NCBI GenBank assembly: GCA_037446495.1
Contig: JBBIIL010000088.1
Span: 1-10,434 of the forward strand
Reading direction: 5' to 3'
Source of the DNA: CAIXZV01 sp037446495
GTDB taxonomy: Bacteria; Chloroflexota; Limnocylindria; Limnocylindrales; CSP1-4
DNA length: 10,434 bases
Below are positions 1 to 7,208 of this stretch, piece after piece. Position numbers and translations under genes: made by a program. Every line of letters starts with the position of its first letter. The first letter of the stretch is position 1. The notes under the pieces were generated by a model. The model was not told where the DNA came from. It saw only the letters and a list, made by a program, of their open reading frames with translations, and ran no database searches.

Positions 1-311
1 AGTGCGAACCCCCGCGGCGCGATCGCGGCCATGCTGCCCGGATCGCCCGCGTACGCGCCCCAGTCGAGCGCGATGTCGAGCGCCCGGGCACCCGCGAGGC
101 CGGCCGCGACGCACGCCCCTACGACGAGCGCGGCACGACGCCGCGAGATGGCCGACGGGCCGATGCCGCCCTGACCGGTCCGTGCCGTCCGCCGGACGCC
201 CGCCGCGGCGAGCAGCCCCCCGACCAGCGCCGCGAGCAGCAGGAAGGTGCCGTAGGCGGGGACGACCACGTCGGTGCCGAGCAGCGAGAGCTGGGCCAGG
301 ACGGGGAGCAT
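1..311 (-). CDS. Prolipoprotein diacylglyceryl transferase (Lgt)-like membrane protein, N-terminal part, cut by window edge
   Basis: The minus frame from ATG at 311-309 stays open to the left edge, giving 103 N-terminal residues without a stop. Lgt transfers diacylglyceryl from phosphatidylglycerol to the lipobox cysteine of prelipoproteins at the cytoplasmic membrane. Seen: a hydrophobic segment at about residues 17-37 (VVVPAYGTFLLLAALVGG...), a basic stretch at 40-60, a second hydrophobic segment at about 61-80 with GLAGARALDIALDW, then GAYAGDP and APRGFA. This order matches the Lgt pattern of a first helix with a Tyr-Gly, an Arg-rich loop, a Gly-Ala-Arg helix and an aromatic stretch before the HGG region. 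The diagnostic HGG and catalytic Arg would lie outside the window. The gene starts 7 bp after the lipoprotein stop, so it is probably cotranscribed and coupled; no good Shine-Dalgarno is visible. It could instead be a divergent Lgt-family paralogue. The family call is inferred from a partial sequence. Confidence 0.62.
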   Translation of the reverse strand, partial: MLPVLAQLSLLGTDVVVPAYGTFLLLAALVGGLLAAAGVRRTARTGQGGIGPSAISRRRAALVVGACVAAGLAGARALDIALDWGAYAGDPGSMAAIAPRGFA

Positions 312-318
312 CGGAGGC

Positions 319-2025
319 CTACCGGCTGACGGTCCAGGCGGCCGTCATGGAGTAGCCCTTGCCTGCGGTCTTCATCGATCCGGCGATGGACGTGCCGCCC
401 GTGACGGTGCCGCTCATCGAGGCCGTGGACCCGCTGCCGGCGTCGAGGTGGAACTTGAGCGCCGTCCCGTCGAAGGTGGCGTTGAGCGCCTGCGGCTTCG
501 GCGTCCCGAGGGACTTGCCGTCCTTGCCCTTGATCGACGCGGTGTCGATGAGGATGGTGGCCGTGCCCTTGCCCGTCTTGTCCAGCTTGATGTCCATGGT
601 GAGCGGCAGCGCCTTGCCCTTCATCGCGTCGAGGATGGCCGCGGTGCAGCCCTGGTCCGCAGCGGTCTTCAGCACTGCGTCGTCCATGGTGAGGTCGGTG
701 ACCGTGAACGTGCCGGTCCAGTGCCCGTTGAGCTGGTCGAGGCTCCACCAGTCCGCCTGGTAGGGCGTCTGGCCCTGCTCATCCCACATGAACCCGCGCG
801 GGTCGCCCGCGTCGGGGCGGATCAGGTGCATCGCCGCGACCGCGTCGGCGAGCGGCTGGAGGCGGCCCTCCTCGTCGATGGCGTAGACCTTGCCGCCGAT
901 CGCCACCTCGCCCCAGGCGTGCGGCGAGTCCTTGTCGCCGGCGTAGCCGAACACCGCCTTGGCGGGATAGCCGGCCGCCCGGAAGACCGACACCATCGCA
1001 TTGGTGACGTCGGTGCAGTCGCCCTTCAGGCCGTTCTTGCCGAGGTAGTCGCCGGGCTGCTGCCAGTTGGTGTTCGCCCCGGACGAGTACACCTGGGTGC
1101 GCGCGACGCCGTCGGGCCCGGTGACCGAGATGAGGTTCTGGCCCGCGCTCGGGTGCTTGTCCAGCCAGGCGGTCAGGGCCTGCTTGTCGGTGATCGGGAC
1201 GCCGCCAACGGTCGCGCCCTTGGCTGCCGTTGCAACCGTGGCGTCCGCGGGCTGGATCCAGCCCGCGGCCTTCTTCTCCGAGATCGGGTCGACCTTCACG
1301 CCCTCCTTCCCATACCACCACTTGATCCCCGCGTGGATGACGAGCCCGACGGCCGTGGCGACGGCGATCGTGGTCAGGATCTCGCCGCCGAACGCGGTCT
1401 GCGCCACCGAGACCGTGTGGGACTTCGTGTCCACGGTGCCGCCGATGACCGACCATCGGCTGCCGGTCCAGTACGCGACCGCGAGGGTGGAGTACCCGTC
1501 GGGCACGGCGGCCGGGTCGTACGGCACCGACACCGTGACCGGCTTCGCGAACGTCAAGCCGGCCGGCCCGAAGTCGAGCGCCGGCCCGATGGACACGGCC
1601 TTCACGGCATCGGCCGCGTGGCGCGCGTAGGGGTTCTGGAAGAAGGGGGCGTCGAGGCGCGTGATCGCGACCTTCGTCGCACCTGACACGGCGCCCGCGG
1701 GGACATACAGCGTCGCGCCTCCGCCCGCGAGTGCGCCGCCATCGGTCGTCACCGAGCTGTCGAGCGCGACGGTGCTGGGGACGTCGATCACGGTGGGCGC
1801 GTCCACTGGCGTGCCGACGGGGGCGCCGGCGTCGACCGGCGACGTCGCCGCGGCCGCGCCACCGGCCGGGCTCGTCGTGGCGCCGCTTGTCGTCTGCGCG
1901 GCGGGCGCGCTGGGCATGGCGCTCTGCGAGCCGGACTGGCCGCCGCCGCAGGCGGCAACCGACGCGATCAGCGCGAGCGCGATCCAGCGGGTGGCACCGG
2001 GCCGTTCCGACCATCGAGAGACCAT
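319..2025 (-). CDS. Lipoprotein with ZU5-like, transglutaminase-like and C-terminal beta-rich domains
   Basis: This is a 568-aa protein with a lipoprotein signal peptide: basic N-terminus, hydrophobic residues 15-25 and lipobox VAAC with the lipidated Cys26. A Gly/Ser/Ala/Thr/Pro linker follows (27-75). Residues about 85-210 resemble a ZU5-like beta domain (GGGATLYVPAGAVSG, then GPAGLTFAKPVTVSVPYDP). Residues 215-233 are strikingly hydrophobic and end at a KWW motif. Residues about 275-390 carry a transglutaminase-like fold with a plausible triad: Cys337 in GDCTD, His369 in SPHAWGEV and Asp384 in YAIDEEG. Such domains in surface proteins act as proteases, amidases or crosslinkers; the substrate here is unknown. 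Residues 434-568 begin GHWTGTFTV and are beta-strand rich, lipocalin-like in pattern, with no assigned function. The start is fixed by an AAGGAG site 8 nt upstream. The Lgt-like gene follows 7 bp downstream. Domain calls rest on motifs only. Confidence 0.85.
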   Translation of the reverse strand: MVSRWSERPGATRWIALALIASVAACGGGQSGSQSAMPSAPAAQTTSGATTSPAGGAAAATSPVDAGAPVGTPVDAPTVIDVPSTVALDSSVTTDGGALAGGGATLYVPAGAVSGATKVAITRLDAPFFQNPYARHAADAVKAVSIGPALDFGPAGLTFAKPVTVSVPYDPAAVPDGYSTLAVAYWTGSRWSVIGGTVDTKSHTVSVAQTAFGGEILTTIAVATAVGLVIHAGIKWWYGKEGVKVDPISEKKAAGWIQPADATVATAAKGATVGGVPITDKQALTAWLDKHPSAGQNLISVTGPDGVARTQVYSSGANTNWQQPGDYLGKNGLKGDCTDVTNAMVSVFRAAGYPAKAVFGYAGDKDSPHAWGEVAIGGKVYAIDEEGRLQPLADAVAAMHLIRPDAGDPRGFMWDEQGQTPYQADWWSLDQLNGHWTGTFTVTDLTMDDAVLKTAADQGCTAAILDAMKGKALPLTMDIKLDKTGKGTATILIDTASIKGKDGKSLGTPKPQALNATFDGTALKFHLDAGSGSTASMSGTVTGGTSIAGSMKTAGKGYSMTAAWTVSR

Positions 2026-2033
2026 GCGGACGA

Positions 2034-2039
2034 CTCCTT
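2034..2039 (-). promoter_or_regulatory. Ribosome binding site AAGGAG of the lipoprotein gene
   Basis: On the minus strand AAGGAG lies 8 nt before the ATG at 2025. It is one of the best Shine-Dalgarno matches in the window and supports this start. Confidence 0.8.
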
Positions 2040-2143
2040 GGGCGTGAGTGGCGCAGCGGGCTGGGTACGAGTCGGCGACCGATGGCGAACCGGCCGACGT
2101 GGCGTCCCCTACAGGAGACCGCGCGGCACGGCGCTGGGTAAGG

Positions 2144-2176
2144 GCCGTTCGTCGCGCGGGTCGGCGGCCGAACGGC
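2144..2176 (-). terminator. Inverted repeat just after the MttB-family gene, possible terminator hairpin
   Basis: The arms GCCGTTCG (2144-2151) and CGAACGGC (2169-2176) are perfect 8-bp complements around a 17-nt GC-rich loop. The repeat starts 6 nt beyond the stop codon of the methyltransferase gene in its direction of transcription. No T-run follows on the minus strand, only CCCTTACC, so it is not a classical intrinsic terminator; in DNA this GC-rich a chance hairpin is possible. The rest of the 157-bp spacer (2026-2182) shows no promoter I would call. Confidence 0.3.
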
Positions 2177-2182
2177 GCGGCG

Positions 2183-3661
2183 TCAGGCCTCGAGCAGGGT
2201 TCTCGGATCCGGCCAGGCGGTGAGGCCGATGGAGGCCGCCGCCTCGTCGATCAGCCCGCACAGCGCTTCACGGACGTCGTCGGGCAGGCCCGTCGGCGGC
2301 TTCGCGATCATGGCCGCCGCCTTCTCGGCCGCGAGGTCCACGAGGCCTGTCCGGCCCGAGGCGTGCCAGTCGCCCAAGCCGCCGCGGTAGGACAGCAGCG
2401 GCTTGACGAAGTCCGAGCGCAGGTACGTGCGGGTGTGCGGCGTGGCGAGGAAGCCGAAGTCGGACTCAAGACCCTCGACGATGGCGTCGAGGCTGAGCGC
2501 GTCGGGGTCCCACGCCGGCTGGCGATGGGCGTAGAAGGCGTAGTTGAGGACCTCGTCGTCGATGACCAGCGCCTCGACCGAGCCCGCGACGCCGCTCTGG
2601 TTCTCGCCCGGGCCGGACAGGAACCGAGGCCGGGCGGCCAGGCCCAGGATCGCGTTGGCCATGTGCTCATAACCGAACTGGGTGTCCACGACGACCGAGT
2701 CCGACGTGGGGCCGTAGCAGTCGCAGGCCAGGCCGTACCGGCGCGCGAGGAGGGTCGCGGCGATCGAGGCCACGCCGGTCTCGGGCGGCCCCGAGGTGAC
2801 CACTCCCGTGCGCGGGTTGATCGACGACAGCCGCGGCCCGTAGTAGACAGGCGTGCCCGGCGCCACGACCTGTGCCAGCACCACCCCGGCCAGCACCTCG
2901 GCGTTCTGCGTGGCGAGCGCCGCGGACATGGAGCCCGGGGCGGTGGTGCCGGCCGCGGGGCAGGGGAGGATTTCGATCGCCACCTGCCCGGCCCGGACCG
3001 TGGCGACCAGGGCATCGGTCACCTCGGCGCCCAGCTGGAGCGGGCTCACCGGCGAGAACGCGAGGTCCACGGGGTAGCGCCCGTCAGTGCCGTCGGCGCC
3101 TGTCACCGCCATCGCCATCCGGCGCAGGAAGTCGGCCTGGAACGCGAACGAGATGCCCGGGCCGCCGAGCGGCTTGTCGGTCTCGTGGGCGAGCACGAGA
3201 TACGAGTACAGCGGCTCGAGCTGGTGAGGGACGTCGTCGGGCTGGACGAGCGAGGTCACCGAGTGCAGGTTCGCCATGTGGTGCATGACGCGGGTGAGGT
3301 GCGACTGGTCGGCCATCGTGGCGCGGCGGCCAACGCCGGTCTTCGCGTCCACGATGTCGCGGGCGCCGCCCATGTTGTGCACGAAGGTTGGGCCTGCCTC
3401 GGCGTCCACGGGGATGGACCGCTTGTCGTCGCGGGCGACCAGCGTGAACTGGGGCCGGCAGGCGGCGACGGCGTCAGCGACGATGGCCGGCGGCATGCGG
3501 ATCCGGCCGCGGATCCCCGCGGTGCAGCCGGCGCGGAGCAGGACCTCGCGCGCGGCGGGCGACTCGACCTCCACGCCGACGCGTTCCAGGACGCCGAGCG
3601 ACGTCTGGTGGATGGCCTCGATCGCCTCGTCGGGCCACAGGTCCAGCATGCCGTTCCCCAT
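2183..3661 (-). CDS. Trimethylamine methyltransferase (MttB) superfamily protein, non-pyrrolysine type
   Basis: This is a 492-aa protein, a normal length for the MttB superfamily. These enzymes transfer a methyl group from a quaternary or tertiary amine such as trimethylamine, glycine betaine or carnitine to a cognate corrinoid protein. Family signatures seen: PTFVHNMGGARDIVDAKTG (91-109), the core CPAAGTTAPGSMSAALATQN (234-253) leading into AEVLAGVVLAQVVAPGTPVYYG, DTQFGYEHMANAILGLA (326-342) and the GSVEALVIDDEVLNY stretch (360-374). The reading frame has no internal UAG, so this is not a pyrrolysine-dependent TMA methyltransferase; it groups with MtgB-like or uncharacterised members, and the substrate cannot be read from sequence. 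ATG at 3661 is supported by GGAAGGGG 6 nt upstream; a second Met at codon 5 is possible. No corrinoid protein (MttC) or RamA activator lies in the window. Only 24 nt separate the start from the assembly gap, so the true upstream neighbour is not certain. Confidence 0.9.
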   Translation of the reverse strand: MGNGMLDLWPDEAIEAIHQTSLGVLERVGVEVESPAAREVLLRAGCTAGIRGRIRMPPAIVADAVAACRPQFTLVARDDKRSIPVDAEAGPTFVHNMGGARDIVDAKTGVGRRATMADQSHLTRVMHHMANLHSVTSLVQPDDVPHQLEPLYSYLVLAHETDKPLGGPGISFAFQADFLRRMAMAVTGADGTDGRYPVDLAFSPVSPLQLGAEVTDALVATVRAGQVAIEILPCPAAGTTAPGSMSAALATQNAEVLAGVVLAQVVAPGTPVYYGPRLSSINPRTGVVTSGPPETGVASIAATLLARRYGLACDCYGPTSDSVVVDTQFGYEHMANAILGLAARPRFLSGPGENQSGVAGSVEALVIDDEVLNYAFYAHRQPAWDPDALSLDAIVEGLESDFGFLATPHTRTYLRSDFVKPLLSYRGGLGDWHASGRTGLVDLAAEKAAAMIAKPPTGLPDDVREALCGLIDEAAASIGLTAWPDPRTLLEA

Positions 3662-3667
3662 CGAGTG

Positions 3668-3675
3668 CCCCTTCC
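3668..3675 (-). promoter_or_regulatory. Ribosome binding site GGAAGGGG of the MttB-family gene
   Basis: On the minus strand GGAAGGGG ends 6 nt before the ATG at 3661. It selects that ATG over the Met at codon 5 and shows that the gene starts on this side of the N gap rather than reading through it. Confidence 0.6.
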
Positions 3676-3685
3676 GTCCGCGCCG

Positions 3686-3785
3686 NNNNNNNNNNNNNNN
3701 NNNNNNNNNNNNNNNNNNNNNNNNNNNNNNNNNNNNNNNNNNNNNNNNNNNNNNNNNNNNNNNNNNNNNNNNNNNNNNNNNNNNN
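3686..3785. other. Assembly gap of exactly 100 N
   Basis: A run of 100 unknown bases is the usual placeholder for a scaffold join of unknown size. It removes the 3' end of the SulP gene and everything between that gene and the methyltransferase gene. The frame happens to stay open across the gap, which creates a false long fusion; the two flanking proteins are unrelated families. Confidence 0.97.
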
Positions 3786-5452
3786 GCCACCGGCAGCGTC
3801 GGGTAGAAGCGGTCCTCGTCGATCACCTCGAGCAGGTTGCCGCGCACCAGCTGCGACCGCAGGTCCTGCTTGACGCGGGCCATCGCGAAGACCACGTTGC
3901 GGACCGCAAGGTCGCGCGCGAGCTGCCCCAGCGCCTCGACGGCCGTGGTGTCGAGCTCCACGATCGCCTCCGCGTTGAGCAGGAACCACTCGACCTTGAC
4001 CGGCTCCCCGTCAACCGCGGCGAGGGCGCGGGACCGGAAGTCGGCGGCATTCGCGAAGCACAGTGGCGCGTCGTAGCGGAACACCACCAGGCCGGGGATC
4101 TGCACGGCGTCGGGGTAGTCGGCGATGTTGTGCAGCCCCGCAAGGCCGGGCACGCGCCCGAGGACCGCGGCTGGCGGCCGGGCCACGCGCACGAACACGT
4201 CCGCCACGGACAGCGCGATCGCGATCAGGATGCCGGTCAGGACGTCGAACAGGAGCACGCCCACGAGGGCGGCCATCGCGAGCACAAGCTCGGTGGACCG
4301 GAAGTTCGCCAGCCGTCGCAGCTCTCCCACGCGCACGAGGTGGAGGCCCGCATACACGACGATGCCGGCCAGGGCGGCCTTGGGGATGAGCGCGACGAGG
4401 CCGGGCGCCAGCAGCACGATGACCACCACCGAGGCCGCCGCCACGAGCCCGGCCAGCTGCGTGCGCGCCCGCATGGCGTCGAGGATGGCGGATCGCGAGC
4501 CGGACGCCGACAGCGCGAAGCCGCCGGTGAGCCCGGCCGCGAGGTTCGCGGCGCCGAGCGCGAGGAACTCCTGGTTCGCGTCGATCTCCTCGCCGGTCCG
4601 TGTCGCGAATGCACGTCCCGTGAGCGTCACCTCGGAGTAGGCAACGAAGGTGACTGCCACCGAGGCGCCCAGCAGGGCCTCGACGTCGGCGATGCTCACC
4701 GACGGCAGCGCGATCGACGGCAGGCCCGAGGGCACCGGTCCCACCAGTGACACGCCGCTCCGGTCGAGGTGGAACAGCAGCGCCGCCAGCCCGGCCAGGA
4801 TCACCGCGATCAGCGTTCCCGGCGCGAGCGGGGCGACCCGCCGGAGGAGCACCAGCCCGACCACCACGGCCAGGCTGAGCCCGAGCACGACGGGCAGCAC
4901 CTCGTCGAGCCGCGAGGCGAGCTCGATGGCCTTGCCCACGTTGGAGGTGGCGGCGAGGCTCACGCCCGTGAGGGAGCCCAGCTGACCCAGGATCATCACG
5001 ACCCCCAGGCCCGCCATGTAGCCCAGCAGGATCGGACGCGACAGCATGTCGGCCACGAAGCCAAGGCGCAGGATCCAGGCCGCGACGCACACCAGCCCGA
5101 CGAGCACCGCCAGCGCCGCCGAGAGCTCGATCCACCTTGCCGGGTCGGCGCCCGCGAGGGGCCCAACCGCCGCGGCGACCATGACGCTGGCGCCCGCCTC
5201 GGGGCCAACCGAGAGCAGCCGCGAGGTTCCCAGCAGCGCGTAGAGGACCATCGCCACCACGGCCACCCACAGCGACGTCAGCGGCGGCGACCCGACGATG
5301 CTCGCGTAGGCGAGGCACTGCGGGACCAGGTAGGCCGTGACCGTGATGCCCGCCATGACGTCGGATCGCAGCCACGAGCCCTGGTAGCGGCGAAGCTGCT
5401 CGAACCCCGTGGCCGCCTTCGGGATCGCATGGGGCTGCGTGTCGGCCTGCAC
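3786..5452 (-). CDS. SulP family anion transporter (sulfate permease-like) with C-terminal STAS domain; 3' end lost in gap
   Basis: 555 residues are readable before the gap. SulP proteins are membrane carriers of sulfate, bicarbonate or other anions. Seen: the entry region LRSDVMAGITVTAYLVPQCL (28-47, with AYAS following), many hydrophobic segments between about 34 and 420, and the SulP signature NQEFLALGAANLAAGLTGG (293-311) followed by SASGSRSAILDAMRA. Residues 445-555 form a STAS domain (GLVVFRYDAPLCFANAADF, then LDTTAVEAL), ending at IDEDRFYPTLPV, so probably only the last helix is missing. The GTG at 5452 is chosen because AGGGAG lies 9 nt upstream and the encoded N-terminus has normal length; an upstream in-frame extension to 5686 is low-complexity Arg/Pro-rich noise. 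The anion is not determinable. The gene lies 316 bp downstream of the histidine kinase, with possible control elements between them. Confidence 0.9.
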
Positions 5453-5461
5453 GAAGTGGCG

Positions 5462-5467
5462 CTCCCT
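5462..5467 (-). promoter_or_regulatory. Ribosome binding site AGGGAG deciding the GTG start of the SulP gene
   Basis: AGGGAG on the minus strand is 9 nt before GTG at 5452. There is no ATG in the right place for a SulP N-terminus, so this site decides the start. Confidence 0.6.
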
Positions 5468-5535
5468 GGGTGTCCCGCGGGAATGGGACGGGTGGCACTG
5501 CAGTTGTCGAGGGTGTCGGTGCGATGGTAGGTCCA

Positions 5536-5548
5536 CGCGAGGCTCGCG
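5536..5548. repeat. 13-bp perfect palindrome with one central base, operator-like
   Basis: CGCGAG and CTCGCG flank a single G. The dyad lies 84-96 bp upstream of the SulP start codon, a position that would suit a dimeric regulator. It is short and GC-rich, so chance is quite possible. Confidence 0.35.
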
Positions 5549-5638
5549 GTCCGCTGGTACGAGCAGACCGTTCGCCCGCTCCAACCGGCCGACCACCGGT
5601 CCGGCAGACCTTCGCGGCTCCGGACACGCAGGTGGCCC

Positions 5639-5662
5639 CCGGCCGACACGAGCGTTGGCCGG
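5639..5662. repeat. Inverted repeat, 9-bp arms with 6-nt loop
   Basis: CCGGCCGAC (5639-5647) and GTTGGCCGG (5654-5662) pair along all nine positions, with one G-U type pair, around ACGAGC. It could form a stable RNA hairpin in a transcript running from the kinase gene towards the SulP gene. Confidence 0.45.
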
Positions 5663-5684
5663 ACCGCGAGCCCGCCGTCCCCCC

Positions 5685-5710
5685 ACGCAACCGCAGCGCT
5701 GCGCGTGCGT
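5685..5710. repeat. 26-bp near-perfect palindrome
   Basis: The arms ACGCAACCGCAGC (5685-5697) and GCTGCGCGTGCGT (5698-5710) match at 11 of 13 positions, with a perfect 12-bp core CGCAGCGCTGCG at 5692-5703. It starts 58 bp past the kinase stop codon. With no loop and no following T-run it looks more like a protein-binding dyad than a terminator. Confidence 0.45.
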
Positions 5711-5758
5711 CGTGGCGGGGGCAGGCTCGAGGTCGTCGCCGTCCGCTACGACAGGGGA

Positions 5759-5774
5759 TCCTGACGCCTCAGGA
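5759..5774. repeat. Small hairpin over the histidine kinase stop codon
   Basis: TCCTGA (5759-5764) and TCAGGA (5769-5774) form a perfect 6-bp stem with the tetraloop CGCC. The second arm contains the TGA stop of the kinase gene. No T-run follows, so any role in termination is unproven. Confidence 0.3.
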
Positions 5775-7208
5775 CTCCTCTGCCGCCTCCGCCGGCAGCG
5801 AGATCATGAAGGAGGCACCGCCCCTGCCGGGCTCGCCGGGCTCGAGGACGAGGTCGCCGCCCATCGCCCGGCAGAGCTCCCGCGAGACGTAGAGGCCGAG
5901 GCCGCTGCCCTCGCCCGATGGCCGGTCGGAGCCGCGCTCGAAGCGCCGGAACAGGCGCTCGCGATCCTCTTCCTCCACCCCCGGGCCCTGGTCGGCGATG
6001 GTGATCGTGAGCTCGCCGCCCGCCGGGTTGGCAGTCAGGCGCGCCTCGACCGCAGTCCTCCCGCCGTACGAGACGGCGTTGTCGAGGAGCGCCCAGAGCA
6101 CTTGGTCCAGCTGGTCGGGATCGGCGAGGGCCAGCCAGCCGACAGTCCCGTCCTCGAGCGTGAAGGGGACGTCGGCAGCGCCCAGCGCCTCCCAGGTCCG
6201 CCTGACGCGCGGTCCCGCAGCGAACACCTCCTGGCGGGGCCGGAGCGCTCCCGACTCGATCCGGGTCACGGTGAGGAGCTGGCGGACCATGCGCGATAGG
6301 CGGTCGGCCTGCTCGGTGATGATCGCGAGTCGCCGGTCGGGCGTCTCGGCCGCGAGTTGCTGCGCGTAGCCGCGGATACTCGCGAGCGGCGTCTGGAGGT
6401 TGTGCGACACGCCGCGGAGGAAGTCGTCCTTCGCCGCGTCGAGATCCACGAGCTGGCGGTTCTGACGCTCAACGCGCGCATAGAGCTGCGCGTTGCGCAC
6501 GGCGGCGGCCACCTCGACAGCGAACAGCTCGAACAGGTCCTGGTCGGAGCGCTCCCAGGGGCGGGTGGCCGGCAGGTGGCCGACGGCGATGCCCTGCGCC
6601 TCGCCGTTGGCGATGAGCACGGCGCGCACCGGGATGGGCTCGCCGGGCACGGGTTCCTCGTAGGGGATCTCGCGAGGATCGATCAGCAGCACGTCGCAGT
6701 CGATCATGCCGAAGGCGTCGCGCGCGGCACCGGCGGCGCGGACGGCCAGGTGCTCGGGCCGCTCGCCGAGCGTGGTGTTCTCCAGAATGTCCAGAACCCG
6801 GCGCAGCTCGCGGCTCCGGCGCCCGAGGTCGCGGGCGAGGCGACTGTGGCTCTCGGCCAGGCGGCTGAGCTCGTCGTCGCCGGCGAGCTCCGGACTCGTG
6901 GGCTCCTCGCCCGCGGCTGCGCGCTCGACGGAATCAGCGATCGCTCGCAGCGGCGACGACAGCTCGGACGCGAGCAGGAGCGCGAGCAGCAGGGCGAAGG
7001 CGACGGCCACGGCCACGGCGAGGAGAAGGACGCGCGCCATGGTTGCGCCGGGATCGGCGGTGTCCACGAACAGGAGCGTCACGATGCCGAACCCCGCGAC
7101 GGGCAGGACACCCACGGTGACCAGCGCAACGGTGAGCCGGCCCCGGTACGAGACGCGGCCGGCCCGGTACGGGGGCGGTGAGGGGTCGGGGCGGCGCAGT
7201 CCGCTCAC
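5769..7208 (-). CDS. Membrane sensor histidine kinase with HAMP-like, GAF, HisKA and HATPase domains
   Basis: This 479-aa protein is the sensor partner of the adjacent response regulator. It has two membrane segments (about 25-48 and 59-80) joined by only about ten residues, so almost nothing faces outside. A HAMP-like helical region follows (81-133), then a GAF-like sensory domain (about 148-245). The dimerisation and phosphoacceptor helix carries His269 in SHNLQTPLASIRG. The ATPase domain has the N box (DQLDQVLWALLDNAVSYGG, Asn377), G1 DQGPGV (406-411), F box LFRRFERG and G2 GSGLGLYV (434-441). All catalytic motifs are intact. The start is GTG at 7208, which shares GTGA with the regulator's TGA stop, so the two genes are translationally coupled. 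Sensing probably occurs in the membrane or cytoplasm through GAF; the signal is unknown. A small hairpin overlaps the stop codon. Confidence 0.93.
   Translation of the reverse strand: MSGLRRPDPSPPPYRAGRVSYRGRLTVALVTVGVLPVAGFGIVTLLFVDTADPGATMARVLLLAVAVAVAFALLLALLLASELSSPLRAIADSVERAAAGEEPTSPELAGDDELSRLAESHSRLARDLGRRSRELRRVLDILENTTLGERPEHLAVRAAGAARDAFGMIDCDVLLIDPREIPYEEPVPGEPIPVRAVLIANGEAQGIAVGHLPATRPWERSDQDLFELFAVEVAAAVRNAQLYARVERQNRQLVDLDAAKDDFLRGVSHNLQTPLASIRGYAQQLAAETPDRRLAIITEQADRLSRMVRQLLTVTRIESGALRPRQEVFAAGPRVRRTWEALGAADVPFTLEDGTVGWLALADPDQLDQVLWALLDNAVSYGGRTAVEARLTANPAGGELTITIADQGPGVEEEDRERLFRRFERGSDRPSGEGSGLGLYVSRELCRAMGGDLVLEPGEPGRGGASFMISLPAEAAEES

Larger units (their letters stand above)
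5453..5768. other. 316-bp intergenic region between the histidine kinase and SulP genes
   Basis: No gene is supported here; the plus-strand and minus-strand open frames crossing it are Arg/Pro-rich antisense or extension frames. It should hold the 3' end of the two-component operon and the promoter and leader of the SulP gene. A minus-strand TCGACA (5505-5510) matches five of six bases of a -35 box, but I see no good -10 at 17 nt. Four inverted repeats are listed separately. No T-rich intrinsic terminator is present on either strand. Confidence 0.6.

Noticed and set aside
274..1686. Plus-strand open frame of about 470 codons
   Set aside because: It lies antisense to the well-supported lipoprotein gene; low-complexity composition and no domain.
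2183..3661. Pyrrolysine-dependent trimethylamine methyltransferase
   Set aside because: A pyrrolysine enzyme would show an in-frame UAG near the middle; this frame is uninterrupted.
2048..4750. Plus-strand open frame of about 900 codons
   Set aside because: It runs antisense to the MttB-family and SulP genes and across the N gap, with Arg/Gly/His/Val-rich composition and no recognisable domain; it is a shadow frame typical of very high GC.
2183..5686. Single minus-strand protein of about 1,167 residues joining SulP and MttB domains
   Set aside because: The join exists only through 100 N; the MttB part has its own ATG and ribosome site, and the two families have no functional reason to be fused. 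The 78 codons before GTG 5452 are Arg/Pro-rich noise.
5470..5892. Small plus-strand gene in the kinase-SulP spacer
   Set aside because: It overlaps the end of the kinase gene in antisense, lacks a ribosome site and has Arg/Pro/Ala-rich content with no motif.
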